Assembly (NCBI GenBank): GCA_030247675.1
Contig: JAOTRX010000008.1
Location: 124,001 to 188,000 of the forward strand
Length of the DNA: 64,000 nt
Origin: Desulforhopalus sp.
GTDB taxonomy: Bacteria > Desulfobacterota > Desulfobulbia > Desulfobulbales > Desulfocapsaceae
Direction of reading: 5' to 3'
Part shown: positions 7,236 to 14,356 of the stretch, piece by piece
Position numbering within the stretch: the first letter of the stretch is position 1
Layout: each line of letters starts with the position of its first letter
Notes under the pieces: model-generated
The model's input: the letters and a program-made list of their open reading frames with translations, nothing else
Told to the model about the DNA's origin: nothing
The model's database searches: none
Made by a program: the position numbers and the translations under genes

Positions 7236-9152
7236 ATGACCCAGCAAAAGGAGGCCATGAACAAGAGTCTTGACCCGGCAGTACAACAGATGATCGCCAA
7301 GGCCGGTGCCGGGAATATTCCAACAGTCTGGGACCGTTACGCGGCCATGACCCCCCAATGCGGCTTTGGTGATAGCGGTCTGTGCTGCCGCCACTGCCTG
7401 CAGGGCCCCTGCCGCATCGATCCCTTTGGCGAAGGTCCGAAGGTAGGTATCTGCGGCGCTACCGCCGATGTCATGGTGGCAAGGGGGCTCGACCGGGCCA
7501 TCGCCGCGGGCACAGCGGCGCACTCCGGTCACGCCAAGCATCTCGCCCATACCCTGAAGAAAATGGCCGAGGGCAAGGCCCCGGCCTACAGCATCAAGGA
7601 GCCGGCAAAGCTGCGGGCCGTTGCCACCCGCCTGGGCATTGCGACAACCGGCAGAACCGACAAGGATATCGCCCTTGAGGTGGCCAAGGCAGCGCTCGCC
7701 GACTTCCACGAAAAAGACACCCCGGTCCTCTGGGCGGCAACAGTCGTCAACCCGCAACGGGCCAAGGTGCTGACCGACCTTGGCCTGGTGCCCAAGGGCA
7801 TCGACCATGAAGTCTCCGAGATCATGCACCGCACCCTCTACGGCGTAGATGCCGATCCCGTGAATCTGCTCCTCGGCGGTCTGCGCTGCGGTGTGGCCGA
7901 TCTGGCCGGCTGCTACATGGGCACTGATTTGGCAGATATTCTCTTTGGCATCCCACAGCCAAGCGTCACCTCCGCCAACCTCGGCACCCTCAGGGCGGAT
8001 GCGGTCAATATCGCCCTGCACGGCCACAATCCGGTCCTCTCCGAGATACTGGTGGCGGCGGCGCAAACCAAGGAGGAGGATGCCAAAAAGGCCGGGGCCA
8101 CCGGCGTCAATCTGGTCGGTATCTGCTGCACCGGCAACGAGATCATGATGCGCCACGGCATCCCGGCCTGCACCCACTCGGTCAGCCAGGAGATGGCTAT
8201 CGTCACCGGCGCCGTCGACGCCATGGTCGTTGATTATCAGTGCATCATGCCCTCCGTGGTGGGTGTCGCCGAATGCTTCGGCACCCAAATCATCACCACC
8301 ATGGATATCGCCAAGATCAGCGGCGCTAGCCATGTCGACTTCAGCGAAGAGGCGGCACAAGCCAAGGCCAACGAGATTATCGACATGGCCATCGCCCAAT
8401 TCAGCCGCCGCAAAAATAAACCAGTGGATATCCCGGCGGTCAAAACCCCAGTGGTTGCCGGTTTTTCCGTTGAGACGATCATCGCCGCCCTGGCGAAGCT
8501 GGACGCTGAACAGCCCCTCAAGCCCCTTGTCGATAATATCGTCGCCGGCAATATTCGCGGCGTCTGCCTCTTTGCCGGCTGCAATAATGTCAAGGTCCCC
8601 CAGGACCGGAACTTTGTGCAAATCGCTAAACGTCTGCTCAAGGAAAATGTCCTGGTGGTAGCCACCGGCTGCGGCGCCGGTGCCCTGATGCGCCATGGCT
8701 TTATGGATCCAGCCAATGTTGACGTCCTGTGTGGAGAAGGTCTCAAGGCGGTGCTGACTGCCATCGGTCAGGCCAATAATCTCGGTGGCCCGCTGCCGCC
8801 AGTACTGCATATGGGCTCCTGTGTCGACAACTCCCGGGCGGTGGCCCTGACGGTCGCGGTGGCTAAATATCTGGGGGTTGATACCCACCAGCTGCCGGTG
8901 GTGGCCTCTGCCGCCGAAGCGGTCTCTGAAAAAGCGGTATCGATAGGCGTCTATGCGGTGGCGGCCGGCCTGCCCACCCATGTCGGGGTGATGCTGCCGG
9001 TGCTCGGCAGCCCGCTTGTCACCCAGATTCTCACCGACAAGGTCAAGGATCTCACCGGCGGCTATTTTATCGTCGATCTTGATCCGGCAAGCGCCGCCGA
9101 TAAACTGCTGGCCGCCATCGACTCGCGCCGCAAGGGATTGGGCTTACAATGA
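7236..9152 (+). CDS. cooS: Anaerobic Ni-Fe carbon monoxide dehydrogenase catalytic subunit
   Basis: A 638-residue protein oxidising CO to CO2 (reversible). The ATG at 7236 is 8 bases after GGAG; a GTG at 7230 lies within the ribosome-binding region and is less likely. Ligands seen: D-cluster C42 and C50; B-cluster C51, C54, C59, C73 (CRHCLQGPCR); C-cluster candidates in ALHGHNP (His), GICCTGNE, VDYQCIMPS, FAGCNNV, ATGCGAGAL and MGSCVDNSR. All positions expected from the Carboxydothermus CooS enzymes are present. It is followed by a CooF-like ferredoxin and an NAD(P)-type flavoprotein, a known monofunctional CODH arrangement. No acetyl-CoA synthase, CooC or CooA gene lies in this window. Confidence 0.96.
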   Translation: MTQQKEAMNKSLDPAVQQMIAKAGAGNIPTVWDRYAAMTPQCGFGDSGLCCRHCLQGPCRIDPFGEGPKVGICGATADVMVARGLDRAIAAGTAAHSGHAKHLAHTLKKMAEGKAPAYSIKEPAKLRAVATRLGIATTGRTDKDIALEVAKAALADFHEKDTPVLWAATVVNPQRAKVLTDLGLVPKGIDHEVSEIMHRTLYGVDADPVNLLLGGLRCGVADLAGCYMGTDLADILFGIPQPSVTSANLGTLRADAVNIALHGHNPVLSEILVAAAQTKEEDAKKAGATGVNLVGICCTGNEIMMRHGIPACTHSVSQEMAIVTGAVDAMVVDYQCIMPSVVGVAECFGTQIITTMDIAKISGASHVDFSEEAAQAKANEIIDMAIAQFSRRKNKPVDIPAVKTPVVAGFSVETIIAALAKLDAEQPLKPLVDNIVAGNIRGVCLFAGCNNVKVPQDRNFVQIAKRLLKENVLVVATGCGAGALMRHGFMDPANVDVLCGEGLKAVLTAIGQANNLGGPLPPVLHMGSCVDNSRAVALTVAVAKYLGVDTHQLPVVASAAEAVSEKAVSIGVYAVAAGLPTHVGVMLPVLGSPLVTQILTDKVKDLTGGYFIVDLDPASAADKLLAAIDSRRKGLGLQ

Positions 9153-9231
9153 TTGGTGCCGGTTTGACTGGTTGCCGAGCCAACCATTGTTGAAGAGTTC
9201 CACCGACCTCAATTTCTGCAAGGAGAACATC

Positions 9232-9738
9232 ATGAATCAACCCAAAGAGATCTTTGTCCGGCTGGACCGCTGCATGGGCTGCCATAGCTGTGAACTGGCC
9301 TGTGCTGTTGCCCACTCCGCCGGACAGACCTTATATAGCGCCCTGTCCGAGAAACCGACCCCCAAACACCGTCTCTATGTCGAATGGGTAGCACCGGACC
9401 GGGCCGTCCCCGTCCTCTGCCGCCACTGCGAAGATGCCCCCTGCATGCATGCCTGCATTGCCGGAGCCATCAGCCGCACCTCCGCCGGGGCGGTGGTCAC
9501 CGATGCCGACAGGTGCATCGGCTGCTGGACCTGCGTCATGGTCTGCCCCTACGGCGTCATCGGCCGCCATCTCGAAGACCATAAGGCCTTCCGCTGCGAC
9601 CGCTGCCCCGGCCGCGAAGTCCCGGCCTGTGTCAACGCCTGCCCGACCAGGGCCCTGGTGTACCAAAACGTCAGCGACTATTCGCAAAAACAGCGGCAGA
9701 CCGCCTCCCGCGAGATGCTGACCGGACAAGGGGGATAA
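9232..9738 (+). CDS. cooF: CooF-like four-cluster ferredoxin
   Basis: A 168-residue protein starting at MNQPKEIFVR; the ATG at 9232 follows AAGGAGAACATC, which rules out the longer frame inside cooS. Four cysteine groups are visible: CMGCHSCELAC, CRHCEDAPCMHAC, CIGCWTCVMVCP and CDRCPGREVPACVNACP, predicting four 4Fe-4S clusters as in CooF and other HycB/DmsB-like electron carriers. It should accept electrons from CooS and hand them to the next gene's flavoprotein, which starts 5 bases after its stop. Cytoplasmic: no signal sequence. Confidence 0.92.
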   Translation: MNQPKEIFVRLDRCMGCHSCELACAVAHSAGQTLYSALSEKPTPKHRLYVEWVAPDRAVPVLCRHCEDAPCMHACIAGAISRTSAGAVVTDADRCIGCWTCVMVCPYGVIGRHLEDHKAFRCDRCPGREVPACVNACPTRALVYQNVSDYSQKQRQTASREMLTGQGG

Positions 9739-9743
9739 GACCC

Positions 9744-11003
9744 ATGGAAAAGCAACGCTATGTGATTATCGGCGGCAGTGCCGCCGGAATGGCCGCCGCC
9801 GAAGCTATCCGCCGCCTCGATCCCGGAGGAATGGTGCGGGTGCTGAGCGACGAAGCGGATGCCCCGTATTTCCGGCCCCTTATCCCTTTCCTCATCAGCC
9901 AGAAAAAGCGTCCTGAAGAAATCTTTCTGCAGGGCCGTGGCCCCTATCAGGGGAGTTCGATAGAGGTTTGGCAACAGCACCGGGTTGCCGGTATCGATAC
10001 CCGGGCCGGGCTGGTGACGACCGAAAACGGGGCCACCGTTCCCTATGACAAATTGCTCATCGCCACCGGCAGCAGTCCAAATCTGCCCTCTGATATAGAT
10101 GGGCTTGACTGCAAGGGCGTATTTGCCCTGCGCACCCTGGCAGATGCCCGACAGGCTGCCGACCGTGCTGCCTGCACCACCCGGGCAGTCATGCTTGGCG
10201 GCGGCCTGCTCAACCTCAAGGCCGCTTTTGCCCTGTTGGAGCGGGGTATCTCAGTATATCTGGTTGTGTCTTCACCGGAGGTGTTGAGCCAGCTCATGGA
10301 GCCCGACGATGCCTTTCTGATCCGCCAGGCCCTTGATCAGGCCGGCCTGAAGATTCTCACCGGCCGTAAGGCAAGGCACATCACAAGTGATACAAACGGG
10401 GTGACCGGGGTTGTGCTCGACAATGGCGACCACCTCCCCTGTGAGATGGTCTGCATCGGCAAAGGCGTCCGGCCCAATACGGGCTGGCTCAACTGCCGGG
10501 ATATAACGGTGGACAAGGGAGTGGTCGTCGACAAGTATACCCGGACATCCGCCCCCAATGTCTATGCAGCGGGTGATGTCGCGGTAACCTTCGACCCGCT
10601 GACCGGGGCACCGATCATCACCGGTCTGTGGACCAACGCCGTCGAAATGGGCAGCTGCGCCGGCTCGAACATGGCAGGGCACCCAAGGGCCTACGGCGGC
10701 ACCTTCGGCATCCTCAACGCCACCCAGGTGGCCCGCATGCCCTTTGTTTCCATGGGTATTGTCCACACCAGCGGTACCGGCTACCAGTGCCACAGCAGAA
10801 CTTCCCCCGGTGCCCACCGCAAACTGGTGTTTTCCCCGGAGGGCGACCGCCTGGTAGGTGCTATCTTTGTCGGTGATATCGCCAAGGCCGGTCTCTACCG
10901 CGCCGTTATCCGCGAGAAGCTGGATCTGGCCAGGATGAAGGACAAGGTACTCGATCACCGTCTCCACTACGGCGATCTCCTCTGCGCCCGGGGCGCCTCA
11001 TAG
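9744..11003 (+). CDS. FAD-dependent NAD(P) oxidoreductase partner of CODH
   Basis: A 419-residue two-dinucleotide-fold flavoprotein. The FAD-binding motif IIGGSAAGMAAAEAIRR is at residues 8-24, the NAD(P)-binding GGGLLNLKAAFAL near 150, and the second FAD motif NVYAAGDVAV near 275. The family includes NADH oxidases, nitrite reductase flavoproteins and the FNOR protein found with cooS-cooF. Here it very probably links CO-derived electrons to NAD(P). It is the last gene of the three-gene unit, and a strong terminator follows. Confidence 0.9.
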   Translation: MEKQRYVIIGGSAAGMAAAEAIRRLDPGGMVRVLSDEADAPYFRPLIPFLISQKKRPEEIFLQGRGPYQGSSIEVWQQHRVAGIDTRAGLVTTENGATVPYDKLLIATGSSPNLPSDIDGLDCKGVFALRTLADARQAADRAACTTRAVMLGGGLLNLKAAFALLERGISVYLVVSSPEVLSQLMEPDDAFLIRQALDQAGLKILTGRKARHITSDTNGVTGVVLDNGDHLPCEMVCIGKGVRPNTGWLNCRDITVDKGVVVDKYTRTSAPNVYAAGDVAVTFDPLTGAPIITGLWTNAVEMGSCAGSNMAGHPRAYGGTFGILNATQVARMPFVSMGIVHTSGTGYQCHSRTSPGAHRKLVFSPEGDRLVGAIFVGDIAKAGLYRAVIREKLDLARMKDKVLDHRLHYGDLLCARGAS

Positions 11004-11057
11004 TAAGGCACAAGGCGGTTTAACCAGTCGCCGGATCGCAGATACCGTTTTACAGGA

Positions 11058-11096
11058 ACAGCCACAGGCTCGCAGGTAGGCCTGTGGCTGTTTTTA
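11058..11096 (+). terminator. Intrinsic terminator of the cooS operon
   Basis: A perfect 12-bp stem (ACAGCCACAGGC with GCCTGTGGCTGT), a 10-base loop and an immediate T-run (TTTTTATT) on the plus strand, about 55 bases after the flavoprotein stop. Confidence 0.92.
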
Positions 11097-11274
11097 TTAG
11101 AGAAAAAACTATTGTAATAATACTTCTCATTAGCTACTATCCGGCCGAAAATCTTAGGCTCAGGAAATTACCGAAGACTCCTGCCAAGACTGCTTCCCTG
11201 CCTTCGCCCAACAGGCCCTCCACTGCGGTGAATTTTACAAATAACATTTACAATATAATTGGTTACTACACAAA

Positions 11275-11760
11275 ATGACAAATATTGTATGGCTAGACAA
11301 ATACGATACCGGAATTGCCGAAATTGACACCCAACACAGACAAATCGTTGACTATTTGAATCAACTCAACGAGGCGCGTTTATTCGGGAATGCCCAAAAA
11401 GTAAATGACGTCATTGAAGGAATCATCGACTACACCATGTCGCATTTTTCCTTTGAGGAAGCACTGATGGAACAAGCCGAGTACCCATTTCTCCGCCCCC
11501 ATAAAAGCATCCACGGGACCTTCATCAAACGGGTTGACAAGTTTCAGACCCGCTTTAAGGCCGGCGAAAATATCTCCGGAGAATTCTATGATGTTCTAAA
11601 GAGATGGCTGGTCAACCACATCCAGCGTGACGATTCCGCTTATGTTCGCCTGGTCAAGGCCCATCTTGATACCTTGCGCAAGGAGGAGCCACCTGTTGCC
11701 AACGCCGAACCGCAGGGGAGCTGGATCTCCAGGGCAATGAAAAAGTTTTTCGGTGCATAG
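11275..11760 (+). CDS. Bacteriohemerythrin-like O2/iron-binding protein
   Basis: A 161-residue protein with the full di-iron ligand set of bacterial hemerythrins: H21 (TQHRQIVDYLN), H57 and E61 (SHFSFEEAL), H76 and H80 (HKSIHGTF), H115 and an acidic residue at 119/120 (NHIQRDD). Such proteins bind O2 (or sense it) and are common in anaerobes exposed to oxygen. Residues 125-161 are an extra tail without a recognised domain. It is a lone gene, insulated from the coo operon by a terminator, with an A+T-rich promoter region upstream. No strong ribosome site is seen, so the start is chosen for the conserved N-terminus IVWLDKYDTGIAEID. Confidence 0.93.
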   Translation: MTNIVWLDKYDTGIAEIDTQHRQIVDYLNQLNEARLFGNAQKVNDVIEGIIDYTMSHFSFEEALMEQAEYPFLRPHKSIHGTFIKRVDKFQTRFKAGENISGEFYDVLKRWLVNHIQRDDSAYVRLVKAHLDTLRKEEPPVANAEPQGSWISRAMKKFFGA

Positions 11761-11771
11761 TCGCCCTGCCT

Positions 11772-11928
11772 TTAAAGCGTCCACGGACTAAAGATGCAGG
11801 AAACGCCAAGGACAGCCAGAAAGGCGCCGATCCATGCGGCCGAGGGCCGGTCTTTGCCGGGTGGCAATCCACAGGACGGGGAGGATGAAAATCGGCGAGG
11901 TGGCGGAAAGGGTCGACAACAGGCTCAT
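11772..11928 (-). pseudogene. Frameshifted C-terminal remnant of an EamA/DMT-family transporter
   Basis: On the minus strand one frame reads MSLLSTLSATSPIFILPVLW and on to RQRPALG, then the similarity jumps by one frame to AWIGAFLAVLGVSCIFSPWTL and a stop at 11772. Together these resemble the last two membrane helices of EamA-type exporters (the S-P-x-F helix, a short R-P loop, then W-I-G-A-x-L-x-x-x-G-V). The rest of the transporter is missing and the two pieces are in different frames, so this is debris. It ends about where the plus-strand GNAT remnant begins. Confidence 0.55.
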
Positions 11929-11930
11929 AA

Positions 11931-12030
11931 CCCTGAAGGACCGCCGGGCCAACGATTTCTACCGCAAACATGGCTTCAAGCATATCGGCAGCATCGAATA
12001 CGACAACGTGTATGTAAAAAGTGGTCCGAG
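11931..12030 (+). pseudogene. C-terminal remnant of a GNAT acetyltransferase
   Basis: The plus strand encodes RANDFYRKHGFKHIGSIEYD followed by NVYVKSG, which matches the terminal beta-strand region of GNAT enzymes (N-x-F-Y-x-K-x-G-F). No upstream acetyl-CoA-binding motif is in frame, and the frame runs on without family similarity into the neighbouring gene. The N-terminal two thirds are therefore lost. It abuts the transporter remnant on the other strand. Confidence 0.5.
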
Positions 12031-12034
12031 TGAT

Positions 12035-12544
12035 TTAGCAATGGCATGGGGCGATCTCGACTATCTGCATCGAAACCTGTTTGCTGTTATCTGCCAGCCA
12101 TTGTCTGCCAACCTCTTTGAATCCCAGCTTTTCATGGAATGCATGGGAATCCGGATTCGGCGGAACAACATTTATCTCGCAAGCAACCACAGGCAGGTGG
12201 GTTTCGGCGGCGAATTGGAAAACCTCCCGGTACATCTGCGACCCTATTCCCCTGCCACTTTGCTGTCTGTCCACCACTATTCGGTCAATATAGAGAAAAT
12301 GCCGATATCGCTTTGAAAACCAGTGGTAATTAGCATTGACGTATGCTGCGTTTTCTCGCATTGCCAGAACGAAAGCAACGATTGTCCCGCTTGCTACCGC
12401 AGTCTTGGCGAAGCAGGAATAGCTGATGAGTTCCTTAAGCCGCCTTCTGTCCATCGTACTGGTATGCTGGACTTCTGCCCGGTTGATTTCGACAAGGCGG
12501 TCGTAATCTGCCTCGGTGATGTCCTGCAAAACAATATCTATCAT
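12035..12544 (-). CDS. GNAT-family N-acetyltransferase
   Basis: A 169-residue protein starting at MIDIVLQDIT (ATG 12544). The acetyl-CoA-binding motif A is seen as VVDRQQSGRGIGSQMYREVF (R/Q-x-x-G-x-G), preceded by the FLYIDRIVV strand, with a C-terminal FHEKLGFKEVG block. The acceptor substrate is unknown. It is third in a minus-strand row of GNAT, ACT and GNAT genes. It resembles uncharacterised acetyltransferases that acylate small metabolites; nothing in the sequence fixes the target. Confidence 0.85.
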   Translation of the reverse strand: MIDIVLQDITEADYDRLVEINRAEVQHTSTMDRRRLKELISYSCFAKTAVASGTIVAFVLAMRENAAYVNANYHWFSKRYRHFLYIDRIVVDRQQSGRGIGSQMYREVFQFAAETHLPVVACEINVVPPNPDSHAFHEKLGFKEVGRQWLADNSKQVSMQIVEIAPCHC

Positions 12545-12612
12545 AATCGAATGACCTTTGACTATACCCTTCGGGCAGCTGGTGATTGGTGTGCCAGCGG
12601 GGGACCCTGGTT

Positions 12613-13050
12613 TCACGAAGGAAAGGCGTCGCTGGCGATGGACGGCGACCACTTTTTACCTTCCTGCAGGGCCTGGAGTTCAGACATGGCCCGCTCTGCC
12701 TGGTGCACCGGCACGAAGAGGTGATCGTGGTGCAATCCGGCAACAACATTACAGCTGATACCGGCACCGGCAAGTGCCGAGGCAAATGCGGCGGTAAGGC
12801 CTACCGTCTCTAAATCCGAGTGTACCTTGAGAGTGATCCAGGCACACCGCAGGGCAAGGGAAAAACCGGCTGCCCTGGCAACAGCCTCTTCAACGACCAG
12901 GGACAGTCCTTCCGGTTCCCGGATCAATGCCACGATCCGCGACATTTCAATGGGCCTGGCAGGATCTGCCTGGATAAACACATAGGTCCCCGGCTGCAAG
13001 ACAGGCTGCAGATTCACAAGTATTTCTTCCAATTGCTTGATGGCTGACAT
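12613..13050 (-). CDS. Small ACT-domain protein (DUF2241-like)
   Basis: A 145-residue protein. The N-terminal 65 residues include PGTYVFIQAD and REPEGLSLVVEE, and the second half (CAWITLKVHSDLETVGLTAA onwards to GISCNVVAGLHHDHLFVP) has the beta-alpha-beta look of an ACT domain. Proteins of this small family are thought to bind amino acids or act as regulators, but none has a firm role that I know. It lies between two GNAT genes on the same strand. Confidence 0.75.
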   Translation of the reverse strand: MSAIKQLEEILVNLQPVLQPGTYVFIQADPARPIEMSRIVALIREPEGLSLVVEEAVARAAGFSLALRCAWITLKVHSDLETVGLTAAFASALAGAGISCNVVAGLHHDHLFVPVHQAERAMSELQALQEGKKWSPSIASDAFPS

Positions 13051-13135
13051 TTCTCAGAATATTTGGAGGATTAGAATTGAAGACCGGACAGGAGTTAAAC
13101 CCTCGCAGTCCGGCACGGGCGCGGCAGATACGACT

Positions 13136-13639
13136 TCACTCGGAAATCCCATCATGTGTCTCGGTTTTATAAATAACCATGCCCCGCGATTGATAATTTT
13201 TCAGGGCGGCGGGATGATCGAGGGTGCAGGTGTGGACCCAAACCCGTCGAGGATTGAGAGCCCAGGCCTCTTCCAGAGTGCGGGTCAGAAGCACTCCACC
13301 CAGGCCCTTGCCGATAAAGCTTGGCGCAAGGCCGAAATAGGCGATCTCAACATCACCATCCTGGACCTGTAGCTCGAAATACCCCGCCGGCGACCCATCC
13401 CAATAGCCGACGAAGGTTCTTGTCGCCTCGGATTCAACGTATGCTTTCCAGCGGGCATCGCTCCAGGAAAGCTTGTCCCGCCAGGCCCATGGGCCGCCGA
13501 CCAGGATGTAGAGGAATCGATTAAACTGCCACTGGTCGACTGAGGCTTCAAGGACCTGGAAGCGGGAATCGGTCACCTGTTTGGGACACAGCTGGCTGCG
13601 ATCGACCATCTCAAGGTAGATTGTCGTGATTTCGTTCAT
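13136..13639 (-). CDS. GNAT-family N-acetyltransferase
   Basis: A 167-residue protein. The central strand DVEIAYFGLAPSFIGKGLGG followed by VLLTRTLEEAW is a clear GNAT motif A (G-x-G-x-G), and the C-terminal HPAALKNYQSRGMVIYKTET is the terminal substrate/CoA segment. It resembles acetyltransferases loosely annotated as aminoglycoside or ribosomal-protein modifying enzymes; the substrate is not deducible. It is the first gene of the minus-strand GNAT/ACT/GNAT row, and downstream of the tRNA-Arg terminator. Confidence 0.87.
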   Translation of the reverse strand: MNEITTIYLEMVDRSQLCPKQVTDSRFQVLEASVDQWQFNRFLYILVGGPWAWRDKLSWSDARWKAYVESEATRTFVGYWDGSPAGYFELQVQDGDVEIAYFGLAPSFIGKGLGGVLLTRTLEEAWALNPRRVWVHTCTLDHPAALKNYQSRGMVIYKTETHDGISE

Positions 13640-13823
13640 ACTTTTTTATCAAGGCTTACCGGGCGCGAAACCTGCACACCCCGGCTTGCCCATCGCCCAA
13701 CACATTTGCCGGGCAGGTGCGCGTCAATGCCGCTGGTTGCTTTGTCCAAGCCTCGATACGTTTTGTCCCGCCCGAAAGAGCGTGGAGATTGCTGGTGGTT
13801 CCGGCACTGTTGGCTACAAAATA

Positions 13824-13863
13824 CAAAAAGCCACTTAGAGAGAGGCGATATTCTCTAAGCGGC
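13824..13863 (-). terminator. Intrinsic terminator of tRNA-Arg
   Basis: On the minus strand a 12-bp stem (GCCGCTTAGAGA with TCTCTAAGTGGC, one G-U pair) is followed by TTTTTG, 8 bases after the tRNA 3' end. Confidence 0.88.
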
Positions 13864-13870
13864 TGATTAT

Positions 13871-13947
13871 TGGTAGACGAGGCGGGATTCGAACCCGCGG
13901 CCTTTGGCTTCGGAGGCCAACGCTCTATCCAGCTGAGCTACCCGTCC
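13871..13947 (-). tRNA. tRNA-Arg (anticodon CCG)
   Basis: A 77-base cloverleaf with encoded CCA. The acceptor stem is GGACGGG/CTCGTCT (with two G-U pairs), the D arm GCTC-AGCTGGATA-GAGC, the anticodon stem TTGGC/GCCAA with loop CTCCGAA giving anticodon CCG (reads codon CGG), and the T arm GCGGG-TTCGAAT-CCCGC. Confidence 0.97.
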
Positions 13948-14044
13948 GTGTTGTCCGTTATGCTTTTTGCGATGGCAATTTGCTCCAGTTTTTAAACCAA
14001 ATCGCTGCAACATGCGAGAAGAATAATCAGTTGAGGGCATATTT

Positions 14045-14356
14045 TCAGCTGCCTTCCTGCTGAATGCGCTCCATGTATTCCTGCCATTCAATGGGCAGCA
14101 TGGATTTTTTTTTATTATTACAATCCTTGCAGGAAGGAACGAGGTTTTCCTTGGTCGATCGCCCTCCCCGGGCCAAGGGCACCAGGTGGTCCATGGTCAG
14201 GTCATGGAAACTGACCTTTCGCCGGCAGTAATGACACAGCCCCGACGCGGTCTTTTGCTGCCACCAGCGGGTCTTGCGCAAGTCCCGGGCCTTGGCGCGT
14301 TCGGCACGGATTTCGCTATCGCTCGGGGCATCGAAATCGAAATATTCCTCTTCCAC
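14045..14356 (-). CDS. Small HNH endonuclease-like protein
   Basis: A 103-residue protein with two CxxC pairs (CHYC and CKDC) that would bind structural zinc and the HNH core: MDHLVPLARGG, then STKENLVPSCKDCNNKKK. The start is GTG at 14356, overlapping the folC stop by one base (TAGTG), with TTGGAG upstream, so translation is probably coupled. Compact HNH proteins of this type are widespread as chromosomal genes, not only phage genes; the cellular DNA target is unknown. Confidence 0.88.
   Translation of the reverse strand: MEEEYFDFDAPSDSEIRAERAKARDLRKTRWWQQKTASGLCHYCRRKVSFHDLTMDHLVPLARGGRSTKENLVPSCKDCNNKKKSMLPIEWQEYMERIQQEGS

Noticed and set aside
7137..8981. A 614-residue open frame on the minus strand opposite cooS
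   Set aside because: It lies fully antisense to an excellent CooS gene and reflects the codon bias of that gene; its sequence is low-complexity and matches no family.
13871..13947. tRNA-Arg as a phage/island attachment site
   Set aside because: No integrase gene, no second copy of the tRNA 3' end and no phage genes seen nearby.
14045..14356. HNH gene as a homing endonuclease or mobile element
   Set aside because: It is translationally coupled to folC, is intact, and there is no intron or inserted target; it looks like a resident gene.
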